DNA of 64,000 nt from Larkinella sp049445795 (lineage in GTDB: Bacteria; Bacteroidota; Bacteroidia; Cytophagales; Spirosomataceae). Below are positions 34,195 to 43,585 of this stretch, piece after piece. Made by a program: the position numbers and the translations under genes. The stretch is taken from NCBI RefSeq assembly GCF_049445795.1, contig NZ_JBMSDT010000005.1, forward strand, positions 1 to 64,000. Reading direction: 5' to 3'. The notes below the pieces were generated by a model, which had not been told where the DNA came from, searched no databases, and was given only the letters and a program-made list of their open reading frames with translations. Positions within the stretch are counted from its first letter, which is position 1; every line of letters starts with the position of its first letter.

Positions 34195-35091
34195 ATGAAA
34201 AAATCTATTGTGCTAGTCACATTAGTTATCTGGAGTACGTTTGCAATGGCCCAAAAGCCAACAAAGCTGGATTCCATCAAGATTATCCCACTCGATACGG
34301 TTTACTGGAAGCGGTCGGCCCAGTTCGGAATTAACCTGAACCAGGGATCGTTTAGCAGTAACTGGAAGGGTGGAGGTGTCAATTCGGTGGCACTGGGCGC
34401 TTTTTTCAATGCCAAGTCTGACTACATGCAGCGCCGGTTCAACTGGACAAGCGAAGTTCAGTTGCAGTATGGTATCGTAAAAAATGAAGGCCAAAACTCC
34501 CGGAAGAACGTCGACCGCATTTTTTTGGATACGAAGGTTGGTAACCGCTTAAGCCCGGTTTGGCTGGCTTTCGGTAATATTAACTTTCTGTCCCAATTCG
34601 CACCGGGGTATCGGTACGAAACGTTGCCCAGTGGCGGAGAGCGTAGCGTACTGATTTCTAGTCTTTTTTCTCCGGCTTTTTTGACCGAATCCATTGGGCT
34701 GGAATACAAACCCGTTACGTATTTCAATTTGCAGTTTGGCCTCGGTACGATCCGGCAGACATTTGTACTCGATGATGACATTACGATTGGCGAACCGACA
34801 CGGTACGGCGTTCCGCCCGGTAAAAACGTGCGGAATGAATTTGCGTTTCAGTTAATTGCCAATTTTGATAAGAATGTGGCCGAAAACCTGAATTTGAAGG
34901 CCCGGTATCAACTTTTTGCCAATTACGCAACACTCGATGCCATCGACCACCGGCTCGACCTGGCGCTGACAGCCAAAGTTAACAAGTACATCAATGTGAA
35001 TCTGACCGGTATTTTCCTGTATGATCAAGACCAGGACGATGCCATTCAATACAGCCAGGGCCTGGCCATTGGCTTTTTGTATTCGTTCTGA
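34195..35091 (+). CDS. DUF3078 outer-membrane beta-barrel protein
   Basis: A 298-residue exported protein with signal peptide (1-19, TFAMAQ). The body has alternating hydrophobic strands and the pattern LNQGSFSSNWKGGGVNSVALG characteristic of DUF3078, a Bacteroidota outer-membrane family with no known function. The final strand ends YSQGLAIGFLYSF with terminal Phe, the usual barrel signal. A TAGATTTG box at 34157-34164, just after the upstream stop codon, might be a -7 element of its own promoter. Confidence 0.78.
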   Translation: MKKSIVLVTLVIWSTFAMAQKPTKLDSIKIIPLDTVYWKRSAQFGINLNQGSFSSNWKGGGVNSVALGAFFNAKSDYMQRRFNWTSEVQLQYGIVKNEGQNSRKNVDRIFLDTKVGNRLSPVWLAFGNINFLSQFAPGYRYETLPSGGERSVLISSLFSPAFLTESIGLEYKPVTYFNLQFGLGTIRQTFVLDDDITIGEPTRYGVPPGKNVRNEFAFQLIANFDKNVAENLNLKARYQLFANYATLDAIDHRLDLALTAKVNKYINVNLTGIFLYDQDQDDAIQYSQGLAIGFLYSF

Positions 35092-35098
35092 CAATCGG

Positions 35099-36964
35099 TT
35101 AAGCCGCTTCCGACTGCGGCAAATACAGGGGCGGAATCACCAGGCGATAATAGGTTCCATTCCGATTGGAAACTTCCAGCTTGCCGCCCGCCTGTTCACT
35201 AAGCGATGTAATCAGCCGTTTGCCAAATGAACTATTCGGAAGCTCCCACCGGCGGAGGTCCAGCCCGGTGCCATTATCCTGCACCTCGAGGGTCAATTGT
35301 GGGCGTAACAGGTGTGACTTATCGGAGGCTTCGTCGGCGGCCAGCCGGACGCGAAGAAACGGCTGCTCTACGTTTTCAAAAGCGTATTTGAACGCATTGG
35401 TCAGGATTTCATTCAGAATCAGGCCCAGTAAAATCGACAGATCGACATCGAGTTCTTCCTGTTCAATCTGCAACTCCCGGCCAAACGACCGTTTATCGTA
35501 GCCGTAGGCCAGCAGCAGGCTATCGAAAAGGTCGGTAATGTATTCCTTCATATTAATGGTCGAAACCGTATCGGTCAGGTAAAGTCGCTGGTGAATCAGG
35601 GCCATGGCTTCCACCCGTTGCTGGCTATCCCGAACGGCTTGCACGGCTCCTTCATCTTCCAGCCGTTTGGCCTGCAACCGAAGCAGGCTCGATACAATGG
35701 CGAGATTGTTTTTGACCCGGTGGTTTAATTCCCGCAGCAGTGTCTTGAGTTGGACCGACTGTTCCGTAATTTTCTGATAGCTTTCCGAAATAATTCGGTT
35801 GCTGGCTTTAAGACGGGCGTTGGTTCGGCGAATCAGGCGGTATTGCCAGAAAAGGATACCGAGTAAAAGAGCCAATGCCGCCAAACCGGCGCTTAACCAG
35901 TCCAGTTGCTGGGCTTTTCGATTATTCTCCTGATCCAGATTCTGAATTTGGGCTTCTTTTTCCCGAGCCTGGTAACGACTTTCGGCCAGAATTAATTGAC
36001 GGGCCTTTTCGGCATTCAGTATGCTGTCGCTGTACATGGTTTTCTGGCGCAGGTAAGCCAATGCTTGCCGGTGCTGACCGCGTTTTTCGTAAATTCGGGT
36101 GAGTACATCGAAAACATCTTCCCGAATCTTCAATCGGTCGGGGCCGTTTTCGCTCCATTTCAACGCTAGTTGGGCATACCGCTCGGCTTCATCCAGCCGG
36201 TTCATCATCAGCAAAGTATTCGGGAAATTGACGTAAACATAACCCCGAAGGTAATCGTCGTTGTGTTCATCGGCATATTGCAGACACTGCCGGTAAATCT
36301 GTTCCGACTGGTCGTACAAACCGGCATTTTTATACTCGATAGCCCGGTTAAACAGCGTCGATATATAATCTTCGTTATGGTCTTTAAAAATAGAAATCGC
36401 CTTTTCATTGTAGGCCAGGGCTTTTTGGGAGTTATGCCGGGTATCTTCCAGGTTGGCTAATTCGGAATAGGTATCGCCCATCAAAACACCCAGTTTGTGT
36501 TGCCGGGTCAATCGCAACGCCTGGAGGTAATAACGTTCCGCCTGCTTCAGATCATTTACCAGAAAGTAGGTTTGGCCGATTCGTAGCAGAATGATGACCT
36601 TTTCGCGGGGGTTGGGGACGGCTTTGAGGTAGTCGAGCCCTTTCTGAAAGTAACCCAGCGCCTGCACAAAATTACCCTGGTCAATTTCGAGCTGGCCCAG
36701 TGAAACATATACCCGGCTGAGCTGGTGGTCATCTTTGAGGGCTTCAGCAAGGGTTAAGGCATCGCGTAGAGCGGTCAGGGCATCCCCGACCCGGCCTTTA
36801 TGAAGGACGGAATCCGCGAAATTCTGATATTCCTTAATCTTGATCGTATCCGGAGCCGAAGCAACTTTTTCTTTAAGACGATCAAATGGCGAGGCAGTAT
36901 AAGGATGAGCCAGCGTCGACGGGACAAACAGGAGGCTAACCCCAAAAAGAAAAAACCAATTCAT
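35099..36964 (-). CDS. Sensor histidine kinase with TPR repeats (HisKA_2)
   Basis: A 621-residue protein: signal peptide (1-19), five to six tetratricopeptide repeats (about 75-310), one membrane helix (about 355-375), then a HisKA_2 dimerisation domain with the phospho-acceptor in LNHRVKNNLAIVSSLLRLQ, and a HATPase domain with NEILTNAFKYAFE (N box) and VQDNGTGLD (G box). This layout is common in Bacteroidota. The response regulator gene immediately upstream on the same strand (36999-37775) is probably its partner. Confidence 0.9.
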   Translation of the reverse strand: MNWFFLFGVSLLFVPSTLAHPYTASPFDRLKEKVASAPDTIKIKEYQNFADSVLHKGRVGDALTALRDALTLAEALKDDHQLSRVYVSLGQLEIDQGNFVQALGYFQKGLDYLKAVPNPREKVIILLRIGQTYFLVNDLKQAERYYLQALRLTRQHKLGVLMGDTYSELANLEDTRHNSQKALAYNEKAISIFKDHNEDYISTLFNRAIEYKNAGLYDQSEQIYRQCLQYADEHNDDYLRGYVYVNFPNTLLMMNRLDEAERYAQLALKWSENGPDRLKIREDVFDVLTRIYEKRGQHRQALAYLRQKTMYSDSILNAEKARQLILAESRYQAREKEAQIQNLDQENNRKAQQLDWLSAGLAALALLLGILFWQYRLIRRTNARLKASNRIISESYQKITEQSVQLKTLLRELNHRVKNNLAIVSSLLRLQAKRLEDEGAVQAVRDSQQRVEAMALIHQRLYLTDTVSTINMKEYITDLFDSLLLAYGYDKRSFGRELQIEQEELDVDLSILLGLILNEILTNAFKYAFENVEQPFLRVRLAADEASDKSHLLRPQLTLEVQDNGTGLDLRRWELPNSSFGKRLITSLSEQAGGKLEVSNRNGTYYRLVIPPLYLPQSEAA

Positions 36965-36998
36965 GGGTTAAGGGCGGGAAAGGCTGTATGCTGGTGTT

Positions 36999-37775
36999 TT
37001 ACCAGACCTGAAATTGTTGAATAAAGGCTTGTTTATATTGGCGGCCGAGGGGTACAGTGTGCTTACCAACGGTTATTTCCCGGTCGGTAAATCCTTCCAC
37101 CTTTTTAATATGAACGGCATACGAACGATGCACACGGGCCAGTTGCATTTCACTTAGTCGGTCTAGCAGTGTGCTGATCGTGAGCCGAATGGCGTATTTT
37201 CGTTCGTTCGTGACAATGGTGGTATAGGCACCGTCGGCTTCCAGCAACAGGATATCTTCCAGCAGGATTTTAACGAACTGGTAATTGTGCTTGATGAAAA
37301 TGAGATTGTCGATACGCAGAATAGTTTCGCGCGACAGGGGATCTTTTTCCAGCATGCCCTGCAGCCCATCGTCGGGTGTGACGACTTCCTGTTTGTGGCT
37401 AAAGTTATGCAGAGCAAGTTCAATGGCAATGCGAAGATTATTGATGAGGATCGGTTTGGTTAAATAAGCTGAGGGCAGGGTTTGCTTGGCCCGTTCAAGG
37501 GTTTTTTTGTCAGACAATGCCGTTGTGTAAATAACCGGTACCGGCCGGATAGCCTGAATTTGGGAGATGGTTTCGATACCGTCCCAATCGCCTTTCAGTT
37601 GAATATCGCAGACAACCAGATCGACTCGCTGGGTTTTGAAAAGTTCCAGCGCTTTCCGACCATTATTGGCAATGCCGACAACATAATAACCTTCTTCTTC
37701 GAGGGTGTCCGATAAATCCATGGCCAGGATAGCTTCATCTTCAATCACTAAAATCTGGATCTGATCGTTTTCCAT
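36999..37775 (-). CDS. LytTR response regulator
   Basis: About 258 residues from ATG 37775 (MENDQIQILVIEDE); an in-frame ATG at 37799 would add eight residues. The receiver domain (about 1-120) shows acidic DE in VIEDEA, phospho-acceptor D in VVCDIQLKGDWDG, and K in AYLTKPI. The LytTR DNA-binding domain (about 160-258) shows ILLLEADGAYTTIVT and ARVHRSYAVHIKKVEGF. It precedes the TPR kinase gene by 34 bp on the same strand, so the two form a two-component operon. Confidence 0.9.
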   Translation of the reverse strand: MENDQIQILVIEDEAILAMDLSDTLEEEGYYVVGIANNGRKALELFKTQRVDLVVCDIQLKGDWDGIETISQIQAIRPVPVIYTTALSDKKTLERAKQTLPSAYLTKPILINNLRIAIELALHNFSHKQEVVTPDDGLQGMLEKDPLSRETILRIDNLIFIKHNYQFVKILLEDILLLEADGAYTTIVTNERKYAIRLTISTLLDRLSEMQLARVHRSYAVHIKKVEGFTDREITVGKHTVPLGRQYKQAFIQQFQVW

Positions 37776-37993
37776 ATCTACACGTTGATTCAGGTACATC
37801 CGTAGTTCTTACTAAGACAGGTAACGGGCAATAACTTAATTTCCTCGTTTCTTTCCCATACCAAAATCGGCTGTTCAGGTACCAGGATCAGTCGTTAATT
37901 GCCATTTCTAAATACGGAAATTAAAGGGGGTTATATTTGTGAAATTCTTTAATAACGCCTTGTCTACCGTCTTCTTATCTGTAAAGTTAGTGT

Positions 37994-38371
37994 ATGGTTA
38001 TTCCTATTCCTACAAATGCTGGTCCGGTAACATCTGACGCTGTTCTCCAATTATATTCCCGTGGCTCACGGCAGCACTTTTTTCAGGCAGCGGATTTGAT
38101 TTGCCTCCAGGGTGATGGTAATTATACCTGGTTGCATTGGACCAATCGGCCGTCGATCATCATGCCTAAAACCCTTAAACAACTGGCAGGGATGCTCCCT
38201 TCCGAAAGCTTTATTCGTGTTCATCGCAACAGTATTGTCAATTGCCATTACATTGCCCGGTTAGAACGGCTTAAGTCAGGCCAGGGAGCGGTGCATTTGG
38301 TGAACGGAACGATACTCCCTGTATCCCGGCGCCGGTGGGAAGCCATTTCCGAGAAGTTAAGTAACGCATAA
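37994..38371 (+). CDS. Stand-alone LytTR DNA-binding protein 1
   Basis: A 125-residue protein made almost only of a LytTR domain: DLICLQGDGNYTWLHW, then SFIRVHRNSIVNCHYIARLER and GTILPVSRRRWEAI. There is no receiver or membrane domain. It is divergent from the two-component regulator at 36999-37775; a TATATTTG box at 37932-37939 may belong to its promoter but lacks a well-spaced TTG. Presumably a transcription factor controlled by its own level or a partner. Confidence 0.8.
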   Translation: MVIPIPTNAGPVTSDAVLQLYSRGSRQHFFQAADLICLQGDGNYTWLHWTNRPSIIMPKTLKQLAGMLPSESFIRVHRNSIVNCHYIARLERLKSGQGAVHLVNGTILPVSRRRWEAISEKLSNA

Positions 38372-38450
38372 AAAATAGATAAACGGACATCGAACCGTAG
38401 AAAAGTCGAGATTTATCAGTAAGTTTATTGCTCTGTTCAACCCGTGAATC

Positions 38451-38807
38451 ATGCTGTCTATTACTATCCCTGTCCTCCAGCAGTCTGTTGACTTATTGAA
38501 CATTCTCTACCTGCATAACGACGGGCCTGAGACTTGGATGGTTTATTTTGATAATAGCATACAACAGTGCACAATTGTTCCCGAATCGTTGACGCATTGG
38601 GAAAAACTTTTTCCGGATTTCTGGCGCATCAACGAAAGTTATCTGATTAATCCGGCCCTGATTTATCGCTTCCATCCGGCCGATTTGCCCCATTTCCCTT
38701 TACCGCTTATTGAAATGGTAACCGGGCGTACATTGGCCATAAGTCCCCGGAAAACCAAGCAGATCCTGCAAAAATGGGAGCAGAAACAACCGATGTTCTC
38801 GGCATAA
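38451..38807 (+). CDS. Stand-alone LytTR-like protein 2 (degenerate)
   Basis: A 118-residue protein with the size and order of a LytTR domain (LLNILYLHNDGPETWMVYF, then FWRINESYLINPALIYRF and GRTLAISPRKTKQIL). The HRS motif of the recognition region is replaced by INESYLIN, so DNA binding may be lost or altered. It lies 79 bp downstream of the first orphan on the same strand. It may be a duplicate acting as partner or antagonist. Confidence 0.65.
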   Translation: MLSITIPVLQQSVDLLNILYLHNDGPETWMVYFDNSIQQCTIVPESLTHWEKLFPDFWRINESYLINPALIYRFHPADLPHFPLPLIEMVTGRTLAISPRKTKQILQKWEQKQPMFSA

Positions 38808-38844
38808 GTATTACCTGACGATAAAAAAGATAAAATAATGTTCT

Positions 38845-38888
38845 CATAAAAAAGGCGCGATACCGTTGGGTACCGCGCCTTTTTTTAC
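38845..38888. terminator. Bidirectional terminator between convergent genes
   Basis: GGCGCGATACC (38854-38864) pairs with GGTACCGCGCC (38869-38879) with one mismatch. The stem is flanked by A-run and T-run, so it can act on both strands. It separates the LytTR-like gene from the coiled-coil gene. Confidence 0.88.
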
Positions 38889-38901
38889 ACGTTTAGGTTG
38901 C

Positions 38902-39840
38902 TTACTTGATGGCAAAAGAACCTTCACCAATCCGGAAACCTTCCGAATAAAATTCGATGGTGTATTTGCCGGGCTTGTAAGGAACCGTACCCCGGTTGTA
39001 GGTCAGTTCGACATTCTGATTGTTGTTGGTGAAAGGCACAGTTTGCTTCACCGTGTAAATTTGCTCCTGACCGTTGACCTGGAAAGTACCGGAACCGTTG
39101 GCCATATCCGACACAACAGCACCCGTCGGGTCGAGTACCCGAACGTATACCTCTTTTTCTTCCTGTTTGGTCAACGGATTTTCCGGAAGCGTATAAACAA
39201 CTTTCAGTTTGTCAACCCGTTTTGATTTTACCTGATCCTCGGTTGCATCCCGTTGTTTGCCGCGGGAGTTCAGGGCAAAAACGCGAACATTCTGAGCTTT
39301 CAGCGCAGCCGCCCGAGTTACTTTTTCCGACAGATCCTTGTTGACCGTTGCAATATTGGTTACCGAGTCCTGGAGGGATTGCTTTTCGGTTTGCAGCGTG
39401 GTATTGGCGTCGGTCAGCGTTTGATTGTTTGTTAATAACACCTGATTCTCCGTGCGTAGTTGCGCGATCAGGGTATCTTTCTCAACCAGGTACGCTTCGT
39501 ACTGCTTGATTTTTGCTTCATACTTGGCAATCGAGATACGCTGGCCTTTCCGAAGAGTCGCTTTGTCGCGTTCCAATTGCTCTTTCACCCGTTGCAAGTC
39601 TGTGATGTCACCGCCTAATTTCTGTACTTCAGCGATTTTAGCATCCAGAGCCGTTGAAATCGAATCAAGTCTTGTCCGGGTCGTGGCTAGTTCCTCAACC
39701 CGAGTCGCAATAGTCGCTTCCTGGTTTTTACCTACTTCTTTCTGCTCATACAACAGATAACTTGACACACCGGCCAGGATGGTCATGATTACGAGGGCCG
39801 CTACCAGCGCGCCGTTTGCTCTTGGCTTGTTGTTTTCCAT
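38902..39840 (-). CDS. Membrane-anchored coiled-coil protein
   Basis: A 312-residue protein with a short cytosolic tail, one membrane helix (about 11-30, LVAALVIMTILAGVSSYLL), a coiled coil of about 150 residues (about 40-185, VKEQLERDKATL, LIAQLRTENQVLL, LQTEKQSLQDSV) and a C-terminal beta-rich domain (about 205-312, ending YTIEFYSEGFRIGEGSFAI). I recognise the general layout from Bacteroidota genomes but no named function. A single gene, closed by the shared bidirectional terminator. Confidence 0.7.
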   Translation of the reverse strand: MENNKPRANGALVAALVIMTILAGVSSYLLYEQKEVGKNQEATIATRVEELATTRTRLDSISTALDAKIAEVQKLGGDITDLQRVKEQLERDKATLRKGQRISIAKYEAKIKQYEAYLVEKDTLIAQLRTENQVLLTNNQTLTDANTTLQTEKQSLQDSVTNIATVNKDLSEKVTRAAALKAQNVRVFALNSRGKQRDATEDQVKSKRVDKLKVVYTLPENPLTKQEEKEVYVRVLDPTGAVVSDMANGSGTFQVNGQEQIYTVKQTVPFTNNNQNVELTYNRGTVPYKPGKYTIEFYSEGFRIGEGSFAIK

Positions 39841-40147
39841 AACTACTTTGTGCGGTTTGAACTAATTAGACAGAATTAATTAAACAAAAATGAGTAAATA
39901 ATCGTCATTCAATCATGTTAGGGTTAAAATTGACCTCTCTGTGAACGGGTCCTGCGAGAATGCACTTATCCATAACGGGAGCTTTCCTAAAGTTAGTGTA
40001 TCACAGAAATAAATTTTAGCTAAACACCGCATTTGCACTCAATTATCTGCATTATTTCCGGGTAAACTGTTGCTATTAACCGGTTTTCACCGGAATTGTT
40101 ATATAAAACACTAAAACACTTCAAAATTGTTCCTGCTTTCCTGACTT
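39841..40147. other. Gene-free stretch between divergent genes
   Basis: About 300 bp between the coiled-coil gene (minus) and mutM (plus). It should contain both promoters; I see no convincing TTG/TAnnTTTG pair. AACCGGTTTTCACCGG near 40078 is a small hairpin. Confidence 0.5.
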
Positions 40148-40975
40148 ATGCCCGAACTCCCTGAAGTCGAAACCTACCGTCGCTACCTCGAAACATCGTC
40201 GTTACATCAGCCTATTGAAGCTATTGATGTCGAAGATACCCGACTGCTCACCACTCCGCTTTCGGTCCTGCAGGAAGCCCTGATCGGACGCTGGTTTATC
40301 GGCACGGAGCGCGTGGGCAAAAACCTTTTTGTATTAACGGATGGCCCCTTTGCGGCCGAAAAACCGGTGATTCTCCACATGCATTTTGGCATGACCGGCG
40401 ACCTGGAATACTACCATTCGTCGGTCGACCGACCCAAGTATGCGCGCATTGTTTTTCAGTTCCGCAACGGGTTCAATTTGGGCTTTATCTGCCCGCGAAA
40501 ATTCGAGCGCATTGGCTTACTCAACCACATAGATACGTACTTAAAACGGAAAAAGATTGGTCGGGATGGGCTGTCAATTACGTTTTCTGAGCTAGCGGGA
40601 CAGCTCCGGCGCAAAAAAGTGATGACAAAACCGGCGCTGATGGACCAAGGTACTGTAGCTGGTTTGGGCAACTGGATCGTGGACGAAGTGCTGTTTCAGG
40701 CCCAGGTTCATCCGGAAAAACGTACAGAAACGCTGACCGATGACGAGATTCTGCGGCTCCATGACGCTATCCAGTTGGTACTGACTACGGCCATCCGGCA
40801 CGAAGCCCAATACCGGGATTTTCCGGCCGGTTTTCTGATTCACGTCCGGGAGTGGGACGACTCGCCGTACGACGATGTGGAAGCGCATAAATTTTGTCCT
40901 CGTTGCGGCACCCGGATTGCCAAATCTGAAGTGGGCGGCCGCACGACCTACTTTTGCCCGAACGAGCAGCGTTAA
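40148..40975 (+). CDS. mutM: Formamidopyrimidine-DNA glycosylase (MutM/Fpg)
   Basis: A 275-residue base-excision repair enzyme removing oxidised purines such as 8-oxoguanine. The N-terminal MPELPEVE supplies the catalytic proline and glutamate; K58 in RVGKNLFV and the H2TH segment DQGTVAGLGNWIVDEVLFQA are present. The C-terminal zinc finger has CPRCGTRI and TTYFCPNEQ; the second pair reads FC..., giving three clear cysteines and a Pro-Asn in place of the fourth, an arrangement seen in some Bacteroidota homologs. Full length. A long hairpin follows directly after its stop. Confidence 0.93.
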   Translation: MPELPEVETYRRYLETSSLHQPIEAIDVEDTRLLTTPLSVLQEALIGRWFIGTERVGKNLFVLTDGPFAAEKPVILHMHFGMTGDLEYYHSSVDRPKYARIVFQFRNGFNLGFICPRKFERIGLLNHIDTYLKRKKIGRDGLSITFSELAGQLRRKKVMTKPALMDQGTVAGLGNWIVDEVLFQAQVHPEKRTETLTDDEILRLHDAIQLVLTTAIRHEAQYRDFPAGFLIHVREWDDSPYDDVEAHKFCPRCGTRIAKSEVGGRTTYFCPNEQR

Positions 40976-41070
40976 TGTACGCACGGACCGCTGGTCCGTG
41001 TTTTTTTTGGTGATCCCCCGTCTTTTTAATAGCAACAAATAAAAACACGGACCAGCGGTCCGTGCGTACA
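40976..41070. repeat. Intergenic inverted repeat, CACGGAC family (copy 2, 30-bp arms)
   Basis: Perfect arms 40976-41005 and 41041-41070 (TGTACGCACGGACCGCTGGT and on), each also partly self-complementary (CACGGACC..GGTCCGTG). The left arm begins directly after the mutM stop and is followed by eight T, so it can terminate transcription. Compared with the other copies the centre is changed from ACTTCAGT to ACCGCTGGT, keeping the palindrome. Confidence 0.92.
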
Positions 41071-41143
41071 AAAACTCCCCAAAATTTCGAGTCGAACGGA
41101 CTAAACAGGAACGCCTGCCGGTCCGTTGGTTCGTTAGGGAAAA

Positions 41144-42370
41144 ATGCCTTTCTTGCAGCTTCCTAACCCTGTAACTGCCTTGACGACTGCACTACCTGAA
41201 TTTCGCGCCGGTCGACTAATGTCGATGGACGCATACCGTGGCTTTGTCATGTTTCTGATGGCCGCCGAAATCCTACACTACGGCCGGATTTCGGAAGCCC
41301 TGCCTGACAGCACCTTCTGGCGGTTTATGGCCCACCATCAAGACCACGTCGAGTGGTTCGGCTGCACGCTCCACGATCTGATTCAGCCTTCGTTTTCGTT
41401 TCTGGTGGGTGTTGCCCTACCCTATTCCATCGCCAGCCGCCAGGCAAAAGGCGGATCATTCGGCACGCTGTTCGGGCAAACGCTCCGGCGCTCACTGATT
41501 CTGGTGTTGCTCGGAATCTTCTTGCGGTCAGTCGGCCGTCAGCAAACCAATTTCACCTTCGAAGACACGCTGACGCAGATCGGCCTGGGCTATCCGTTTC
41601 TGTTTCTGCTTGGCTTTCGGCCCACGCGCACGGTCTGGATCGCACTGGCCGTACTTCTGGTGGGGTACTGGCTGGCGTTTGTGCTCTATCCGTTGCCCGG
41701 ACCCGGTTTTTCCTACGAAGCCGTGGGCGTTCCGGCCGACTGGCCCTATCATAAAACCGGGCTGGCCGCCCATTTTAACAAAAACAGCAACCTGGCCTGG
41801 GCCTTCGATACCTGGTTTCTGAATCTGTTTCCCCGCGCCAAACCGTTTCTGTACAACGGCGGGGGCTATGCTACCCTGAGTTTCATTCCGACCCTCGGCA
41901 CGATGGTGCTCGGCTTGCAGGCCGGGCGTTGGCTACGGAGTGATTTAACGACGGATGAAATCCTGAAGCGGTTTTTGATCGCCGGGGCCGTGGGCCTGGC
42001 GGGTGGCTGGCTGCTGACGGTGACCGAAATCAGTCCGTCGATCAAACGAATCTGGACGCCCGGCTGGGTGTTGTTCAGTGGGGGCTGGTGCTTTGGGTTG
42101 CTGGCGGCTTTCTACTATGTCATCGATGTGCGGCAATGGCGCGGCTGGGCCTTCTGGCTGGTCGTGATCGGGATGAATTCCATTGCGATTTACTGCCTGG
42201 TGCATCTGATCGATCATTTCATTATTGAAACGTTCAAAACACATTTGGGGCAAAACGTCTTCGCGCAGTTCGGGCCTTACGAAACGCTGGCGAGCGGGGG
42301 TGCCGCCCTGCTGGTTTTCTGGTTGATTCTCTATTGGATGTATAAAAAGAAGTTGTTTATTCGGGTTTGA
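41144..42370 (+). CDS. NagX/HGSNAT-like membrane acyltransferase, second copy
   Basis: A 408-residue membrane protein with about ten helices, homologous to the protein at 10911-12065: RLMSMDAYRGFVMFLMAAE and HVEWFGCTLHDLIQPSFSFLVG match its SIDALRGF and HPAWHGFTFYDFIFPLF blocks, with the proposed acetyl-accepting histidine kept. The two are clearly diverged, not a recent duplication. The GH18 chitinase gene follows after 100 bp on the same strand, which supports a role in amino-sugar use, as for NagX; this is inference from context. Confidence 0.82.
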   Translation: MPFLQLPNPVTALTTALPEFRAGRLMSMDAYRGFVMFLMAAEILHYGRISEALPDSTFWRFMAHHQDHVEWFGCTLHDLIQPSFSFLVGVALPYSIASRQAKGGSFGTLFGQTLRRSLILVLLGIFLRSVGRQQTNFTFEDTLTQIGLGYPFLFLLGFRPTRTVWIALAVLLVGYWLAFVLYPLPGPGFSYEAVGVPADWPYHKTGLAAHFNKNSNLAWAFDTWFLNLFPRAKPFLYNGGGYATLSFIPTLGTMVLGLQAGRWLRSDLTTDEILKRFLIAGAVGLAGGWLLTVTEISPSIKRIWTPGWVLFSGGWCFGLLAAFYYVIDVRQWRGWAFWLVVIGMNSIAIYCLVHLIDHFIIETFKTHLGQNVFAQFGPYETLASGGAALLVFWLILYWMYKKKLFIRV

Positions 42371-42380
42371 AAACCGTCAC

Positions 42381-42465
42381 GTACCCACGGACTTCAGTCC
42401 GTGTTTTAGGCGTTTTCTACTCTAGATGTTTATACTAACTCACACGGACTAAAGTCCGTGAGTAC
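42381..42465. repeat. Intergenic inverted repeat, CACGGACT..AGTCCGTG family (copy 3)
   Basis: Left arm GTACCCACGGACTTCAGTCC and on (42381-42403), right arm CACGGACTAAAGTCCGTGAGTAC (42443-42465), complementary except for two positions. Each arm contains its own short palindrome. A GTG and ATG-like codons within the right arm lengthen the chitinase frame but the real start is ATG 42470. Confidence 0.85.
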
Positions 42466-42469
42466 TAAA

Positions 42470-43582
42470 ATGAAAAAACTCATTTTTCAACTCCTGACTC
42501 TCGCCGGTCTCTTCTTAGGCGCTACGTTCAAAGAAAAGCCCAAACCGATTGTGCTGGCGTACGTCGGCGGTTTTCGCGGATTGGTCAATACCGATCAAAT
42601 CGAGGTTGAAAAATTGACCCATATTAATTACGCCTTCGTGGATGTGAAGAACAACCGCGCGTGGCTGCATAATCTGGCGACGGATTCGACCAATTTCCGG
42701 AAGCTCAATTTGTTGAAGCAGCGCAATCCGGATCTGAAAATCCTGATTTCGATTGGCGGCTGGGCCTGGAGCGAAAATTTTTCCGATGCGGTCTTGAGCG
42801 ACAGCTCACGGCAGGGGTTTGCGGCTTCGGCCGTCGACATCGTGCGTCAGTATAACCTCGATGGCATCGACATCGACTGGGAATATCCGGGCATGAAAGG
42901 GGAAGACAACGTGTTCCGGCCCGAAGACAAGGAAAATTTCACACTCATGTTCAAAGCATTGCGCGAACACCTCGACGCTTTGAAGCAGCAAACCGGCAAG
43001 CGGTATTTTGTGACGACAGCGCTACCCGGTTTTCCGGAAATCTTTACACACACCGAAATGGGGAAATTGCACCCATACCTCGATTTCGTAAATGTGATGT
43101 CGTATGACTTTTTTACGGGCCCGGCCAAAGCGGGTCACCACACCAATCTGTTTCCTGCGGGCGGGCTCGACAACGAGCAGTCGGGCGACCGGGCCGTGAG
43201 GCTCTATCGGGAAGCGGGTGTGCCGATGGAAAAGCTTGTACTGGGGCTGGCCTTCTACGGACGTGGCTGGGAACTGGCCAGCGATGAGCATCAAAGATAC
43301 CCGCGCCCGGCGGTGAAAGTCAATCGCGTCGGGGGCTATACCTATATCAAGGATAGTCTGCTGACCAACCCGGCTTTTGTCCGGTACTGGGACCGGAAAG
43401 CGAAAGCGCCGTACCTGTTCCGGCCGGAGCAGAAGTTTTTTATCTCCTACGACGACGAAGAATCGGTACGGCACAAATGTCGCTATGTCCGGAAAAACCG
43501 GATGGCCGGTGTGATGTTCTGGGAGTATTTCAACGACCCGAAAGGCTATCTGTTGGCCGAAATCGACCGCCAGTTTCGGTAA
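42470..43582 (+). CDS. Secreted GH18 chitinase
   Basis: From ATG 42470 (MKKLIFQLLT) the protein has 370 residues and a signal peptide (about 1-19). Glycoside hydrolase family 18 is shown by KILISIGGWAWS (about 90-101) and the catalytic DGIDIDWEYPG with D131, D134, D136 and the acid/base E138, plus VNVMSYDFFTG and GLAFYGRGWEL further on and MFWEYFNDPKG at the end. It cleaves beta-1,4-N-acetylglucosamine chains with substrate-assisted retention. There is no binding module. It lies downstream of the NagX-like gene. Confidence 0.93.
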   Translation: MKKLIFQLLTLAGLFLGATFKEKPKPIVLAYVGGFRGLVNTDQIEVEKLTHINYAFVDVKNNRAWLHNLATDSTNFRKLNLLKQRNPDLKILISIGGWAWSENFSDAVLSDSSRQGFAASAVDIVRQYNLDGIDIDWEYPGMKGEDNVFRPEDKENFTLMFKALREHLDALKQQTGKRYFVTTALPGFPEIFTHTEMGKLHPYLDFVNVMSYDFFTGPAKAGHHTNLFPAGGLDNEQSGDRAVRLYREAGVPMEKLVLGLAFYGRGWELASDEHQRYPRPAVKVNRVGGYTYIKDSLLTNPAFVRYWDRKAKAPYLFRPEQKFFISYDDEESVRHKCRYVRKNRMAGVMFWEYFNDPKGYLLAEIDRQFR

Positions 43583-43585
43583 CCG

